Below, in pieces: positions 24,730-38,169 of a stretch of DNA of 64,000 bases (the first letter of the stretch is position 1; every line of letters begins with the position of its first letter). Below the pieces are notes generated by a model, which was not told where the DNA came from, ran no database searches, and was given only the letters and a program-made list of their open reading frames with translations. Origin of the DNA: Alitta virens (Eukaryota; Annelida; Polychaeta; Phyllodocida; Nereididae); the NCBI GenBank assembly GCA_932294295.1, contig OW028573.1, positions 58,877,829-58,941,828 of the forward strand, written 5' to 3'. Position numbers and translations under genes: made by a program.

Positions 24730-25033
24730 CAGTTAGTTTCATAAAATTGGGTCGATTCCAGACAGCTATAGTGACCTATTCCTGGGCTGTAGCTATAACT
24801 GACTAAAGCCAGCTGCTTCTGTCTACTCCTAACTTATAGTTGGCTTACACCAAAAAATAGGAATCTCGGCAAATGTATGAAATTTATCTGATATGGTGCT
24901 ACATGTACTTTTAGATTCGGCTTTGAGTAGCCAGCTATAGCCCGACAGTTCCGTTTAGCGGCATCGTATAGCAGAAGTTGTCTAGCTTCGACTAGGTTCA
25001 ATTTGACAGGCCGTTTTTAATGAAACTTAACTG
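24730..25033 (+). mobile_element. Foldback/MITE-type element, copy 1
   Basis: The element starts CAGTTAGTTTCATAAAA and ends with the inverse of CAGTTAAGTTTCATTAAAA, so it has diverged terminal inverted repeats. These continue inward through GTCGATTCCAGACAGC on one side and GTCGAAGCTAGACAAC, inverted, on the other. Subterminal inverted repeats (GGGCTATAGCTGGCTACTC type) follow. There is no coding capacity, so it would be non-autonomous. A second copy is at 34076-34251. Confidence 0.6.
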
Positions 25034-25780
25034 CATGTATCTAACTGAATTTCAACAAAGAAACCATATCAGAAGAAGCATAAGAAAACATTTGAATACA
25101 AGAGCAACATATCGCTTAAGTGTACAGACACGCGACAAACTTTTTAAGTAAAGTGCACATCATTTATTATATGCTTTAATGTGATCATCCAAAAACTGGA
25201 ATTGTCTGCACCAGAACGTTATCACTATCTTATTACAATCATATAGAGATCTAGATGTATTTACGTGTTGTATTAAGCCCACTAAATCACGATCTACTGC
25301 AAACAATACAACACAAAAAAAACATATCAATAACTTTTTCAGCTTTTCTTATATGCAGTCTGGTTCTTTCTCTCCTCTTCATAGAGTATTCTGAACACAG
25401 CCCTAAATCCACACAGGAGCCATAGAGGCAGGGAGGTGTCATAGTTTCTTGGACAATTTACTGCTGGTCACCCACCAAGACAGCCTATCTCTACAGGGCA
25501 GTATATCACCACAGCCATAATGTTGCAGCCTCCTTCTCTTCTCTTTCCCACCACCTCTAAATCTTCCTAACTAATGGTGACTGGTGGCTATTGCAATTGG
25601 CTGACTTGGAAATATAAGGGTCATCTGTTTGTGTAAGGCATCCATTGGCTATCTAATTGCGAGTCCCATATAGAAGCCATTTTTTACCCAGAGCCACTAC
25701 TTCCAAAGGGTGCTGCTATTATATATATATATGCTGACAATAAAGAGATTCTGATTTCCCTTGTAAACTTCACCTACCTA

Positions 25781-25812
25781 CAGTCACGCCAAAAAGTACT
25801 CAGACACTTGTA
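25781..25812 (+). mobile_element. Tc1/mariner-like terminal repeat
   Basis: CAGTCACGCCAAAAAGTACT followed by CAGACACTT, preceded by TA, resembles Tc1-type inverted-repeat ends (TA-CAGT...CAAAAGT...). I find no matching inverse end within about 1 kb to the right, so it would be a broken or solo end. Assignment rests on the motif alone. Confidence 0.35.
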
Positions 25813-28800
25813 GAGCTTGATACAAATTCAAAGTGTAAAAGAAGTGATTTGGCTATAAGGGAAGGTGGTATAAAGATTCTATGGCATCTATCAAATTTAG
25901 GTTCCAGTTGTTGTCTACATCCATATGTGGATACATCCATCAAAGTAGATGACAAGTTGTGGGAAGTTAATAAGAGTCAGAACGTTTTTCTGTTCACCAT
26001 TAACAAGAAAGTTCTTTAAAAAAAAAAGAAGAATAGATATCTGGCAATTTGTGAACTATGTTAGCAGCACCCAGATGTCAGTGTACAGGAGATGTGGCAC
26101 TAAGCAGAGAAATGGAAGAGATTCATAAATTAATTTTTTTTCAATTTCACCAAAGCAAGTTGTTATAATATTTATGTACGTTACTGATCCCAATCTCCTA
26201 TCTGTCATTGACCTAGAAATTGTCACAGATCTGAGTATCTGTTCGTTATATATATCTAGCATTGTGAAAGTCCATATCAGTAGTTATATTGTGTTATAGG
26301 TCTAGACACCAGATATATAAGGTCATTATTAAGCAAGTCTACAAGAAAATTACACAATTGAACCTGACTGACCCGGAAGCAATCTGAGCATTAGCAACTA
26401 CATTACTGCAATTGCTGCACATCGCAAAACTGCTACATGCAATGGATGAATTTGCCAATCAATTAAGTGCACCCCACACATCTGTGTACAACAGTGCACG
26501 TTCTGCACTTGCTAATGTATACCTGTTGAAACTAAGTGCACTGTGCCCTACAAACGATCCATATAGGAGAGGGGCAAAAAATGGCGAAGGGACCACCCCT
26601 TGGAGATCGATGGCAAAGCCTTAGAAAGCTGCTCGCCACCCCAGGGAAGCTAGTCACTAATTCTAGCAGTCCAACAAGGACCAGTGTAAATCTTTAAAGG
26701 CTGGCAGTAAGCCAACACGACGAACAAGTGCAACAAATGTGTCCCTCTCTCTTACATCCATGACACACAAGCGCTTAAAGGACAACCTCGGCAGTCTGAG
26801 TGTAACGAGGTCTACAAAAACTGACTGTCCAATTCAGCAAAACGGTTTGTGATAAACCAATCTATACGAGCAATTAAATTTCAATGGATATCATCAAGTG
26901 GATATGCAATGTTTTGTCCTAAAGATGCAATAGCATGAAAAAAGATTGCGTAAAAAGTGGTTTTGCCACAAATTCAACAACATCAACACAGTATATCTTT
27001 TGTGTATTTCTGTCTCCGAGTTTCTATTGATTGACTCTCTCTGACATTAATTTAGAGCTTTTGTTGGGCATGTTACAGGCTTAAGTACGCTCTATTAGGC
27101 TGTCCTAATTAGTGATAATAACCATCCAATTTATGACTTGGAGCCACCAAAAAAAATCCCAAGGTATAGTAGCACAAGAAGTGAGATGGAAACAGCGTTG
27201 CGAATTCTGGGGCTCGGCTTGCAGCAAATTTATTAGAGGGGCTAATTGGGCCTAGGCTGAAAGACAGGCAGAGGCACTAAGGAAGTACCATTCATTACAG
27301 GGTTTATGCAAACCACAGGCCTGCTAAGCTTGTAAACAATACGTCAGTAATCCAGCCCCTGAGCCACTGAACACCTCGCTTCAATTCGCTCCATGGAGGG
27401 ATTAACCGAACACACAGCAAAGGCATAGTGCACCCAGGGTTGAATTTCTGCTTAATCATTCAACCTGGCCGATTTACTTGTCTGCAATTTGAAGAACGTT
27501 CTTAGTGGGAGATGTTGCAACAAAGCCTCGCCAACCGCAGGCCTATCGTGGTAGTTCTCTCTGCTGTTTCAAATCACCAGTAGCAGTAGCAGCTTACACA
27601 TTCCCGTTCTATCATGGTCACAAAGATTCAGATTGCAGCTAATATTGACTGCGGTTTCACATGATATTTCAATTTCCTTAAAGAAGAAGCACAGTGATGC
27701 TGGTGAGGCATTCTTAAGCTCCTTCCAGGAATTCTGTGCAATTTCAGTTTCCTGCAGCACCCCAGGCATTTCAAAGCCAGTGCGCCTTAAATGTGTACAG
27801 GAATTCTCAAGCACATTGTTATAAGCAGTGTGATGAGTTCTTTTGTTTCCAGGGTCCAAGACCTCAAGCTAAGCCCGTAATTCAACTTTATGGCGTTCAT
27901 AAAATGGTTGGGGGCTGATCATGTAACAGTTCCTCTTAGAAGACAGCATTATCCTTTAATGCTAATGGCCTTTGTAGTCGTATTGGGCTGGGGCTTTGTG
28001 AGCACCTAAATGCGTCGTCTAATGGAGAAATGGCACAGGTCCTAACTGCTTATGGTTCGCCTTGGCTCTCCTCGGCCAGATATACAACGCTTTGCCAGTG
28101 TTTAGTGGCTGGTCCCTTTCATCTCCCTCCTCTACCACCCCTTTGCTGAATCCCGCACCATCTCAAAGATGCTGACCACATCTTTTGGCTGGTGATTTGC
28201 AAGCCGCTCCTGCTTGGCCCCTGTCACTGGGTCAGCTTTTGTAAGGTGCACTGTAAATCGCGGTGATGGAGCAGGGTGAACTCTGTGCTCAATGTTGTGT
28301 GGCACAAATCCAATCTGTCAAGTGCTTGGCCAATATGGGGCGAGGCACCTGTCGCCCCTGTGCCTGCCCATGTGCTTGCCAATTGGGCCTAAGAGCAACA
28401 GGAGTTTGCCTAAGATAGCTCCTAACACAATCTTTCAACTATCTGCCCTGCCATGCCTAGTTGTTACAAAATCATCTTTTCAGCATCCTAATTGTAATCC
28501 TACACACCAATTGCAGCATGCTACCACACTTAACGTTATGGCTTTCTCTTTTTGTCAATCTCCACAGCAAATGCCTAAAGCGTTGCTGAAGAATCAAAGG
28601 ACAAATGCAGAGAGACATCCACTTAACCATTTGTTGCCTTAGAACCTCTGCAGCAGCCCCCTGACCCTCTTGGTAACAGCTGGCAACAGGTCAGTTCATA
28701 AGCACACGCAACTATCACTCGGCCAATCAATGTTTGCCTCTTTTACCTGCTGCCACATCGATCGCTCCACTTGTGCAATGACCTGCATTTGCTCCCTCCA

Positions 28801-31002
28801 ACCTTCTCCAGCTCTTCAGCTGTAGCCTTAGCTGTAGCCTTATCAGAGTTCTCCACCAAGCTTTACAGCTCAATAACAGCTGCTTCTCACTCCTAAGCAG
28901 CTGTCTCGCCAATCTTTCTATATCCCAAACACAAGTGATCCGATAGGCAGGTCGATGGGCCAAGCTATCCCTTCAGAAAAGAAGTGGCCACTGACCATCA
29001 GCAGACCAGCTAAACCCACAACATGAGCAGGACAAGAAGCCAGATCAATCCACTTCTGGATTTGGGGCTCCATTGGTGACTAAAAAGATGAGCTCCATCC
29101 CTTCTTCTTTCCATTTCTCCAAGAGGAATCCCAAAAGTTCCCACTCTTCATTTATTTTTTCTTATTTCAGCCAGTCAAGTGGACTACACACCTTATCAGT
29201 TCAGAAACTATTGTTCCAAGTTATCACAGATTTCATCAGATTCAGTGTCATCCAGTGCCTTGTTTGTCACACCATTAAAGAGAGTTACTGGACACTTTGC
29301 ATCAGAGATTAGCGATAATAACAATGGTAAAAACAACAGAACAAGAGCCTCAGACACATCATTTCTCACAATTCTTGCCCAGTCTCTAAAAATAAGAAAT
29401 TTGATGTATTGAGATTGAGATGGGGCTCCAGCCCCGTAGAGATAAAACTTATTCAGCCAAATTGATAATTTGACAAAGCGTCATTCAGGTTTGTTTAACA
29501 GTTTATTGATGGACTAAAACACTGCACTTGTGGGGAAGACAAAGACGTTTATCAAGGGCTGGGCTGGTGCAGAGCAGGGGCTGTATTGAGGTATTATTGA
29601 ATCAGCCTGGATCCTTCAAACATCTCAATATTTTCCCCGCGATAATGGCATGCATTATAAACCTTGTTCCAAAGCAGAAGGCAATATTGTTGCAATGTAA
29701 CCTGGAATTGCAAAGAGCCTGGAAAAGAGGGATCTGAAAAAGATAAACTCCTTAATTGTGTAAGAGGCACGGAGAGAGTTAAGACGCCATTCTTCACGCA
29801 AACTCTTCGAAACGCTGGAGGAAAAAGCCTCCACAACCCCACTTGCAAATCTTTCCCAGCTTGATTTATCAATACATGCAGGTGTAATTACAGTAAATCT
29901 TGAAGAGTGATCTCCTTGCAAATTCTTTGATTGCATTTTTTTATTTGCGATTTTCACAGCAATTATTCCTAGTTTGGTGCTGCTGCGCTGAACACACGTT
30001 CGTGAAATGTCCTTAATCAGATTTACTGCTTTCCGAAACTCATTTGCATTTGGGAATTTGTGAATTTAATTGAGAATGCAATCGTGGAACACAAAAAAGT
30101 GAGGCGCTGGCTCACCGAGTGACAACAGAAACTTCTTTATTCACCAGGAAGCCTTGGCAAGGTCAAGAACTCATCTTCCTGGTTTTCAATTCATTATACA
30201 AAGCCCCATCCAATTGATGCTTTGGAGTTGGGGTTTCTGGGTCAATACTTGTTGAACATTCAAAGCTTTGCATTTTAAAAATCTCATTTCTTCGGGCTGA
30301 CATCAGATAAAAGATAGATATCATCACCCATAGAACCTTAAGACATGCTTGCTCTTAGTAAAATGATGACATTTATAAATACCATGACCTGACCTAACAG
30401 GTTAACTTGAATGTCCTCGAAATGTCACTTCACAGCCAGAAAGTGTCACAAACCTATAAAGAACGACTGCTGTAAGGTAAGTCTCAGGAACTACGTCCCC
30501 AGGCACTAGAAGAAGATAAGTGATGCTCATTACTCAAAAGCACAGATGTTACCTGCACTCTTACATCTTGGGGTAGCTTGTAGTGTGGCATATTGGAAAC
30601 CTGTTATGGTGCCCAGTCACCCGAAAAGGGACGTCATAATGCAATGGGTGTCACATGACCACAAAGGTCTGACGTGACTACACAGGCATCTTCAGATTAC
30701 CTGTGATGTGCGGAAGAGGCGACTAAGTGCTGGTGCGGATGCTGGCATTCATCAATGGATCATCAGCCTTCATCCCCCTTGACAGCCAGATGTAAATCTG
30801 CCCTTGACCTGTTGGGATGCTGAGTCCTGCTGACTCGCCTTGCCTGTTAGGCCAATTCCCTGCAGATGGAACTTAGTGCTTGCACGATATGCTAATCACG
30901 GTCCTTACTAATGGTTGTAATGGACGCTCCAAATGGCTGGAATAGCAGCATTTACATAGTGTCACGGACTCACGGAATCCTCCTAAAAGATAAGCTGTCT
31001 GT

Positions 31003-31021
31003 CGCTGTTGCTGCTGCTGCT
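31003..31021. repeat. CTG repeat (interrupted)
   Basis: CGCTGTTGCTGCTGCTGCT; five to six units with one T substitution. Confidence 0.8.
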
Positions 31022-33967
31022 ACTGGCAAGTATCTCAGTCCTGGGTAGAAAGACCCTTGGGAGACAGCACATGACAGAAACATAATTAGCTCTCCAGCAA
31101 CAGAATTTCCTCCAGATATACTTAACATGATGGGGCATTATATCAACAGTGTACAATTTGTTAAGTTTGTCTGCCCAAGTGCGCTTAGGTTTTCTGTATC
31201 TTTGAGTGGAGGAAACAAATTTCCCAAAATTCAACATATAATAATCTTACACATTAAATAAATGTACAGTAAGTGTTTACCTAAAGTTAGCTTTGGAAGC
31301 TACACATCCAGCAGTCCACAACATAAAGCCAAACTAATTAAAAGAGTCGTGGGGACTGGATAAGAGAAGAGAATTTCACAAAACAGTCACACTGGTCCCT
31401 TGGTAGTAGAATGGTCAGGGGACACAGAGGGCAGCTGCGGGGAGGACTCAAGGCAAATCTGATAACAAGGTAAACAGGCTGACATACAAAGCAGTAGGAA
31501 TACCACAAGGTGAATGGATTCCCCCAAGGCCTAGCAATCAGCACATGCAAGGGTGCCCAGCCCACTTTTCTCAATGGGCCCACTCGGTCTGCCAAGACCG
31601 ATTATTGCAACCCATACCTTGAGGCACTCCTTTCTTAAACAGGTTCCTCTAGTTAATAAAATGCTCAGTCATGCCAAAAGCATTTAAAAGTACCAAACGT
31701 TCTGCATTGCACATTTGGATGAACATCAAATGCATGATACACAAACATGCATAGATGCCTTGAACTTTTCAGATACACATGCATGTTATCAAACTATAAT
31801 TATGGAATTTGCAGATGTTATGTTCTTATCTCCCACTTCTTTTTTATTTTTTGCAAACACGAATTTGACATTTCATTTTTTTTTTTCTCAATTTACGATA
31901 TCGGTCGCAACATGAATTTTATGCACGAAGTTGATTCATCGGAAATCTGCCATACCTTACAATGAGAAATGGCCAATCTATCATTACTATGGGGATAATG
32001 CATGATATGAGAATGGATCAGGAGAGCACATGGCTGTGTCAATGCATGTTTAGCTTGTCAGAGCTCATCCATGAGTGGATTGGGAGGATATGAGACTGGC
32101 CCCGGGCACAGATCGTGGATTAATTAACTTGGCTCGAGTTATAAGCAAATACAGCATGAGCTTCCTGCCCTGGCCCTTCCCCACTTTGCATTGCTCCTCG
32201 CCCTCTCCCAGCTTCATTACACTAATGACTTTATTTCTCCTGTAATTAATCGAGAAAGAAAGAATGATGATACAATTTGATGCAGAGAAAAAAAAAAGAT
32301 GCTGTTCGGAGAACGCACAGCTGGGAGAGGGGGGCCCAGCAGCAGCAGAGGGGGGAAGAGAATGATAGGGCAGGGTTCAGGTGATTGCCTTACCTGGCCT
32401 CATGTTACAGGGATGGACAGGCAGAGAGTACATCCTGCGCTGGGTGGTCAACATCAGATGCTACATCCTGGATCTCTTGTTGCATCTCTCTTGTTTCAGC
32501 AGCTCAGCGGGCACCAGGGATGCAGCTGCATCAACCTCCATCAACCTCCACTATCCCATGTATCCGGCTTCAACACCGGTCTCCATGTCTCCATCCTTAC
32601 TCCCCTCACCATGGGACCAGAGAAGAGATGTGCTTGCCTCCAGCTCATCCTGCGCACTGCTGCCTCATCCCACTGATGCTGCTGCTGGTGATGCGGCTAT
32701 TGCCATTGCAGGACTGCTGGTGCCACCTGCGTTTATGCTGTCCCTTGCGTTCCCATTGTTCTTCTTCTCCTCTTTTTTTATTTCTTATTTTTTTCTTTGG
32801 TTGTCTATTTGTCAGTTGGTTCTATGCCTAATTATTCCTTTCTTGCCCACTTGCTTAATTTTGACAATTTGTGTGTGCCTCTGTCCTTATACCTGGCCGA
32901 TTGTACAGCTGGGTGATACTCGATAGCTTTTGTCATTTTCTTAATACTCATCATTTGTCAAACTTCTTTTCCATTAGTGCATCATTGTGATGGACATCAT
33001 CACGATGTAGAACAATGAAGATGAAATTTTTGAAAAAATATCCATTATCAGTCTCCAATGACAATCATAACAAAGACAATCAACAATGGCTGGTGGATTG
33101 TCCTTTTAGGCAGATGAAAATGAGAAAAATGATAAAGTGGTTCATTAAGCTTGCAGATAGAGTTGCGTGTTATGGCCTCATTGACCAGCTTCTCAGCAAT
33201 TACATGGGGAAACAGAACACACTGTTCCATGAGGTGTTTTCCCTTGTTTCCTCATGTTGGCCATCACAACTCTTAGTCAGTCCCTAGTAATAAAGGGACA
33301 GGCCGTTGAACAGCCTTGCATTATTAATGGAGCTGCCAAGAGGCTTGGCTTGTCTTGTGTAAGCTCTATGATCGACAACACCTACAAGACAGGCGTGGGC
33401 CACAGCCACTGGCACCTGTCCAGACGAATTTCTCACTTCTGACCAGTCAAACAATGGCCACTAAACGTCCAGCCCCATGCGCCACATCACTCATTGTACT
33501 TACAGAAAAGGTCAAGTCACAGCATTCTCCTGGATAGATGACATAATGCTTCTTCTATACAAGGTTTAGGATATGTGTTGTAAAAAATTAAATTGTCCTC
33601 CTCATAGATTCCCAGTCGAAGATGAAACATTTGTTTGTGAATGAAGGGGATCAACGTGCTTTTCTAGTCAAGAATTAGTTACAAAAGAAGTCCAACCTGT
33701 ATTTACTTATCAACGGTCAGTGTGCATCTTAAATATCACATCAAAAAATAGAATTTTAAATTCAGACATCGATATATACCGAAAACTCGCAGCACTTCTG
33801 CAGCTTGCTTCATTCTTGTGTATTGTTGCTGTATTGATGAATTATCACTGAAGGGGTTTCTCATTATGTAACCAGTGGCAGTGACTAAACACACCCCACC
33901 CCCTCCCTCCCTTTCTCAGTTGCAGTTATTCAACAATAAATTCCGTTAATATACAATCTCCAGAATA

Positions 33968-33990
33968 CAGTGGAGCCCCTGTGCAAGAAC
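33968..33990 (+). mobile_element. pogo/Tigger-like terminal repeat
   Basis: CAGTGGAGCCCCTGTGCAAG, preceded by TA, has the CAGT-GG-CCCC look of pogo-type ends. No partner end is visible in the following kilobase. It lies about 110 bases left of MITE copy 2 and may mark a larger nested structure. Confidence 0.25.
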
Positions 33991-34075
33991 AAGTCCATCA
34001 AAAGTGCCAAAAAAATACAACAATGCTGACGAGTACAAACCCAAAAATACGATTCATGACTCAAATCTGCCACTA

Positions 34076-34251
34076 ACCAGAACTGTCTGGCTATAACTGG
34101 CTACTCAAAGCCGGATCTAAAAGTACATGCAGTACCATATCAGATAAATTTCATAAATTCACCAAGGTTTATATATTTTGGTTTAAGCCGACTATAAGCT
34201 AGGAGTAGACAGAAGCTGTCTAGAGTCGACCATTTTTTATGAAACTAACTG
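34076..34251 (-). mobile_element. Foldback/MITE-type element, copy 2 (truncated)
   Basis: Read on the minus strand it starts CAGTTAGTTTCATAAAAAAT and then shares GACAGCTTCTGTCTACTCCT, ATGAAATTTATCTGATATGG and ACTTTTAGATCCGGCTTTGA with copy 1, in the same order. It lacks about 50 bases present in the left part of copy 1 and breaks off near its middle, so only one terminal repeat is clear. Confidence 0.6.
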
Positions 34252-34824
34252 TAAGTTAGTGATACTTATACAACCTAGAATAAGTATACACTTTCCCCCA
34301 ACACACCTACTCAGGTCCGGCACATGATAAACTAAGCGGTACAAACTGTCATGAGAGACCCCCAGGCACCTTCACCTGTTTGTATACGGCATGAAGTCAA
34401 CGCCTGCTCTTGTCTGGGCCTGCTTACTGTCACTTGCAGTAGAATGAAATAGATTAGTAAAGCTTCTTGCCTCTTTTTGTTCCCTAGACCTGTGAGACTT
34501 ATATGCTTGATGAGTGAAGCGTTGCATCTGACCCTGGTGTACTTTTTGATCATTATTTATCTTTGCCACTAACTATTCTGGCAACAGAGAATGTCTTGGC
34601 TCTAAAGATATAAGTAAATTAGATGATGCCAAACAGTGGTGTTAGTCCAAATTCTCTAGCAATTATGTCTCAATGTCTACTGGGTCCGCTTAATCAGTTT
34701 ATGTCAGCAGTTGCCAGACACAGAAGTTATGATGAGACGATAAAGTTTGGAGTCAACACTATGTTACACATTCACCCCCTGCGCAGGGCAGGGTCTTTAC
34801 TTCACTATGCTATTCACATCCAGC

Positions 34825-34860
34825 GGGGATGTAGCTCATGAGGAGTGCCCGGGTTGGGGA
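34825..34860 (+). pseudogene. tRNA-Ala-like relic
   Basis: It begins GGGGATGTAGCTCA, the usual 5' end and A box of a eukaryotic tRNA-Ala(AGC), and continues with a B-box-like CCCGGGTTGGGGATC. The anticodon arm is missing. It could be a truncated tRNA-Ala pseudogene or the head of a decayed SINE. Confidence 0.3.
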
Positions 34861-35377
34861 TCTGCACTGCAATACTGAACTGCTGAGAGCCCTGAATTAC
34901 AAAACACTGAATGTGAAAAGCACTAGTCTCTTTTGGTCAAAATAGACTGCTACTTTATCCAGGCAACAAAGACTATCACCTTAATAATTGCAGCATGGAC
35001 TATCATTTTACCCACCCAGCTTGTCAATTTGGCCCACAGCCATTGTTGAACACAAGTGAGAGGAATCTCTGTGATGCATTTAATACCAAAATGAAATTGC
35101 AGCAGACAAAAGAGGCATGAGGAGAATTCCACGTTAGGCATGCAAGATTCTAAAGAGGACTATTGCAGTTTATCGCATTAGCTAGCCAGGCTCGTTCATC
35201 AAATTGATCAGATTTTTAATCCGCATTTGTCCCAAATTGAAAACTTGCTGGGCTCACTTGAACAGGCTCATGGGAACATTGGCATGTTTTAACAGGGTAG
35301 AGACAGATTAAACAGTGACAAGGACCTACAGGTTGTTATCTCTAGCAACATTGGATCGCCTCCCACAGCCTCTCTCC

Positions 35378-35397
35378 CAGCAGCAGCAGCAGCAGCA
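35378..35397. repeat. CAG repeat followed by CAT repeats
   Basis: About six CAG units, then CAACATCCGCATCATCATC and further CAT repeats to about 35433. Confidence 0.85.
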
Positions 35398-36146
35398 ACA
35401 TCCGCATCATCATCATTGGTCATCATCATCATGTGTCATGCACGAAATGATGGAGTCCCACTGCCAATCTCCTGCAGTCACCATGGACAGTCACACATGT
35501 GATGGATTGGATCAAGGCAATTAGTCGATACAGGTGGTGAAAAACACGATGGCAAAAAAGAATCTGGAACCTTGTGAAGGACATGGGTCAATAAGTCTCT
35601 TCAGGGAGAGCAATAAACTGCCCTTTCTTGATTTCAGACTTGACGTGATTGGGAATTCGTGATTAGGATTAGGCTAGATGTAACCTTTTTATTCTCAGAA
35701 TCGTCGTGCACCTGATACCAAGCATCATTTAATTTTCTTTGGAGACCCTCATCACCACATCATTTCATCGTTTATTTTGGAAGACCTCTGAAACTGTCAT
35801 TCATCTGACATAAACACGACCTGTGATTCAACAATGTCGTGTTTTCGGCGAGTTAATTTAAATTGGACAATGGGTTGAAGTGTCAACACCCCATGCAGAG
35901 CATTGTTTCATAAGACAAAAGAAAAGGCGAGGAGAAACGACCTGAGGTCTGTGACATGACATTGCCAAAACATGACCTAACTTCAATGGGCAAGATAATG
36001 GCCATCACTGGGCACATGCACGTGTGAGGGAACATTGCACATGCATCAACAGGCCACAATTTCACGCATGGATGCACAGGGGCTGCACGTGCATTAAAAA
36101 GAGCCACGACGAGTTGGGTCATCAGCATCCATCACCTAAACTGCAA

Positions 36147-36160
36147 CCCCCCCCCCCCCC
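36147..36160. repeat. C homopolymer (14)
   Basis: A run of 14 C, the longest of four G/C runs of 12-14 bases (others at 13217-13229, 17554-17565 and 49705-49716). Confidence 0.9.
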
Positions 36161-37989
36161 ATCCTCTTCTTGTAGCGTTTAATTTAGACATAGTAGAAAT
36201 AGCCCTGTGCCCTTAACCCTGTTGTCCATTATGGTCACACTCATTGCCCTCTTAGAAGAACAGGTCCCTCTTTATTGCCATGCATTGTTTCACAAATGTC
36301 TCTGTTATCTTAAAGGTTCATCCTGTAAAACCATCCAGATGGAAAGGTGCTTGTTTCACTATATCTTATTGCAGGAGACAATCAGTACTGACATAGCAAA
36401 ACAAACAAACAAAAGGAACACACATTAAAGACAATTAAATGAAATAAGACTCCTGTCTTCATGATAAACTAACTTATGTATAGGCACTGCAAAGTTCACA
36501 GAAGTTATGACAAACGTAGATGCAACGTAATGTCTGTTTATAGCTTGGTTAATATAATGGACATTAAACATGACAGACGAAAGGAATCTTATCGTGAAAT
36601 GTGTGAAAGGGACACTTTCAAAGAAATCTAGTACAGTGTATGTTGTTACTTCTATTAATCAGTGACATTCCTCTCTTCCATTGTGACATGCAGAGCCATA
36701 TTCTTGGCAGAATAACCTGTAATCCCGCTTTTATATATCGTATTAATATAAGTATCATATTAACATCATGCATTTGACGTATTTCAACCTTAAAGCTGTG
36801 GCTCACTGGTTCTATTCTTAAAGGAAAATTTTTATACGGAGTTTTCAAATATGTATCACGATATTGGCAGCTTTGGAACGACTATGATACAGCCAAGAGA
36901 AATAAGAGCTTGTATCAGCGAAGTTAACTCCCTCAGGGAAAATATGTTGCTGAAAAAGGAATCGTGTAGACTGGTAGAAAGAGACTAACAACAGCAGAAC
37001 TACTCACAAAAAAGAAGTCATAAGAAGAAGCAATGAGCATTCCAAGAAGAAGTATATTTATTATGACTCCCCAGACACCCACTGCACCTCAGATTGCATG
37101 CATATGAAGCCAGTAGATCTGTCTGCCTCTAAGCCACAGAGGTGTAACTGTCATTATGCTGCTCAACTTCTGCCATATTTGTGAACACAGGAATAGGTGC
37201 AGAATTAATGGTGCTCCCAGCCACACGCCAATTTACTGCAGATTCTTCGAGCCCACTAAAATTTTCCCAAACAAATGGAATTTCCACACAATATAAATAA
37301 TGATCCACACGATCTGCATAATCATCACCAATTACCACGAAGACGTCAAAGTAAACAATATTTATGATGAGTTCTGAATACGACTACCACTTGTCTTTTT
37401 TGAGTGTACCAAACTGGGTACAACGCAGCTGAAAATCTGAAGAGATACACGCTGTTTAAATATGGCGTCATTCATCAATACACCTGTCAAATATTTAAGT
37501 TATGTAATCACACCATTAATATAATTACGTCAGAACTTATAAATGTTTATCAGAAGAACTTAACGATATTGACAACAATTATCATTTTGAGTGCAAATAT
37601 AATGGCTTCACAGTTGAATTTAACCAAAACAAGGCACACCAGCAAGAGGGCATGGAGGCACATATCTGCCATACTTGTCTCGAATACAACTTGTAATGTG
37701 TGTCAATGCCTCGCAGCATTACAGCAGGTGGGGTAACAACAGCTGAGTACCATAAATGTGTGGATTTGCTCAACTGGAGAGCACTATAAATGTTCCATTT
37801 GAGAGGCTCACATTTCCAATATATCCAGCAGAGTCTGTAGCAGCCCACCTCGCTCGATATTTTGTATAGCCGGAGCAATTTTCTTTCTTAAATCCCGGGC
37901 TATTTTGCCGCAGTCTTCTTGTAGCAGAACATGGCATCATTTGGGCTGTAGTTACACCACCTGCGGAAGTGCAGCTCCAAAAAGGGAGG

Positions 37990-38160
37990 AGAATGGGGGC
38001 TAGGGAATTATGCAATAACAGACGATTTCCAATTGACGTAGACGACGTTTTAATGGCGCTACTGACGTTCTTTACGAGCGTTTTACGCAACGTCACCGCA
38101 TCTTCTTGCTTAAGTGTTTCCAGCGCCTAGTGACATGCGCCATTTTCACAAGCCATCTTC
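37990..38160 (-). promoter_or_regulatory. CpG-rich promoter-like islet (candidate talin-strand promoter)
   Basis: About 13 CpG in 140 bases, roughly twice the number expected from the local C and G content. It contains TGACGTAG, TGACGTTC and AACGTCACC. On the minus strand, AAGATGGCT and AAAATGGCG lie 14 bases apart; both are YY1-type motifs, which in animals often sit just downstream of a TATA-less transcription start. The strand and the position, 16.5 kb upstream of the talin start exon, allow it to be the missing talin promoter, but no splice evidence connects them. Confidence 0.4.
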
Positions 38161-38169
38161 CTCCCAGCT

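Larger units (their letters stand above)
21611..37989. other. Non-coding DNA upstream of the talin start exon (probably a 5' UTR intron plus flank)
   Basis: No gene recognised in about 16.4 kb. Supported contents are a hairpin (23593-23622), two copies of one inverted-repeat element family (24730-25033 and 34076-34251), a Tc1-like terminal motif (25781), a pogo-like terminal motif (33968), two CAG/CTG tracts (31003, 35378), a CAT repeat (about 35405-35433), a 14-base C run (36147) and a tRNA-like relic (34825). Around 32.3-32.9 kb there is a good plus-strand splice-acceptor-like tract followed by a long open frame that I could not identify. The section 26.8-29.9 kb is complex, repeat-poor sequence with no sustained coding signal. 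Because the talin start exon begins with an acceptor, at least the left part of this block should be talin intron. Confidence 0.55.
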
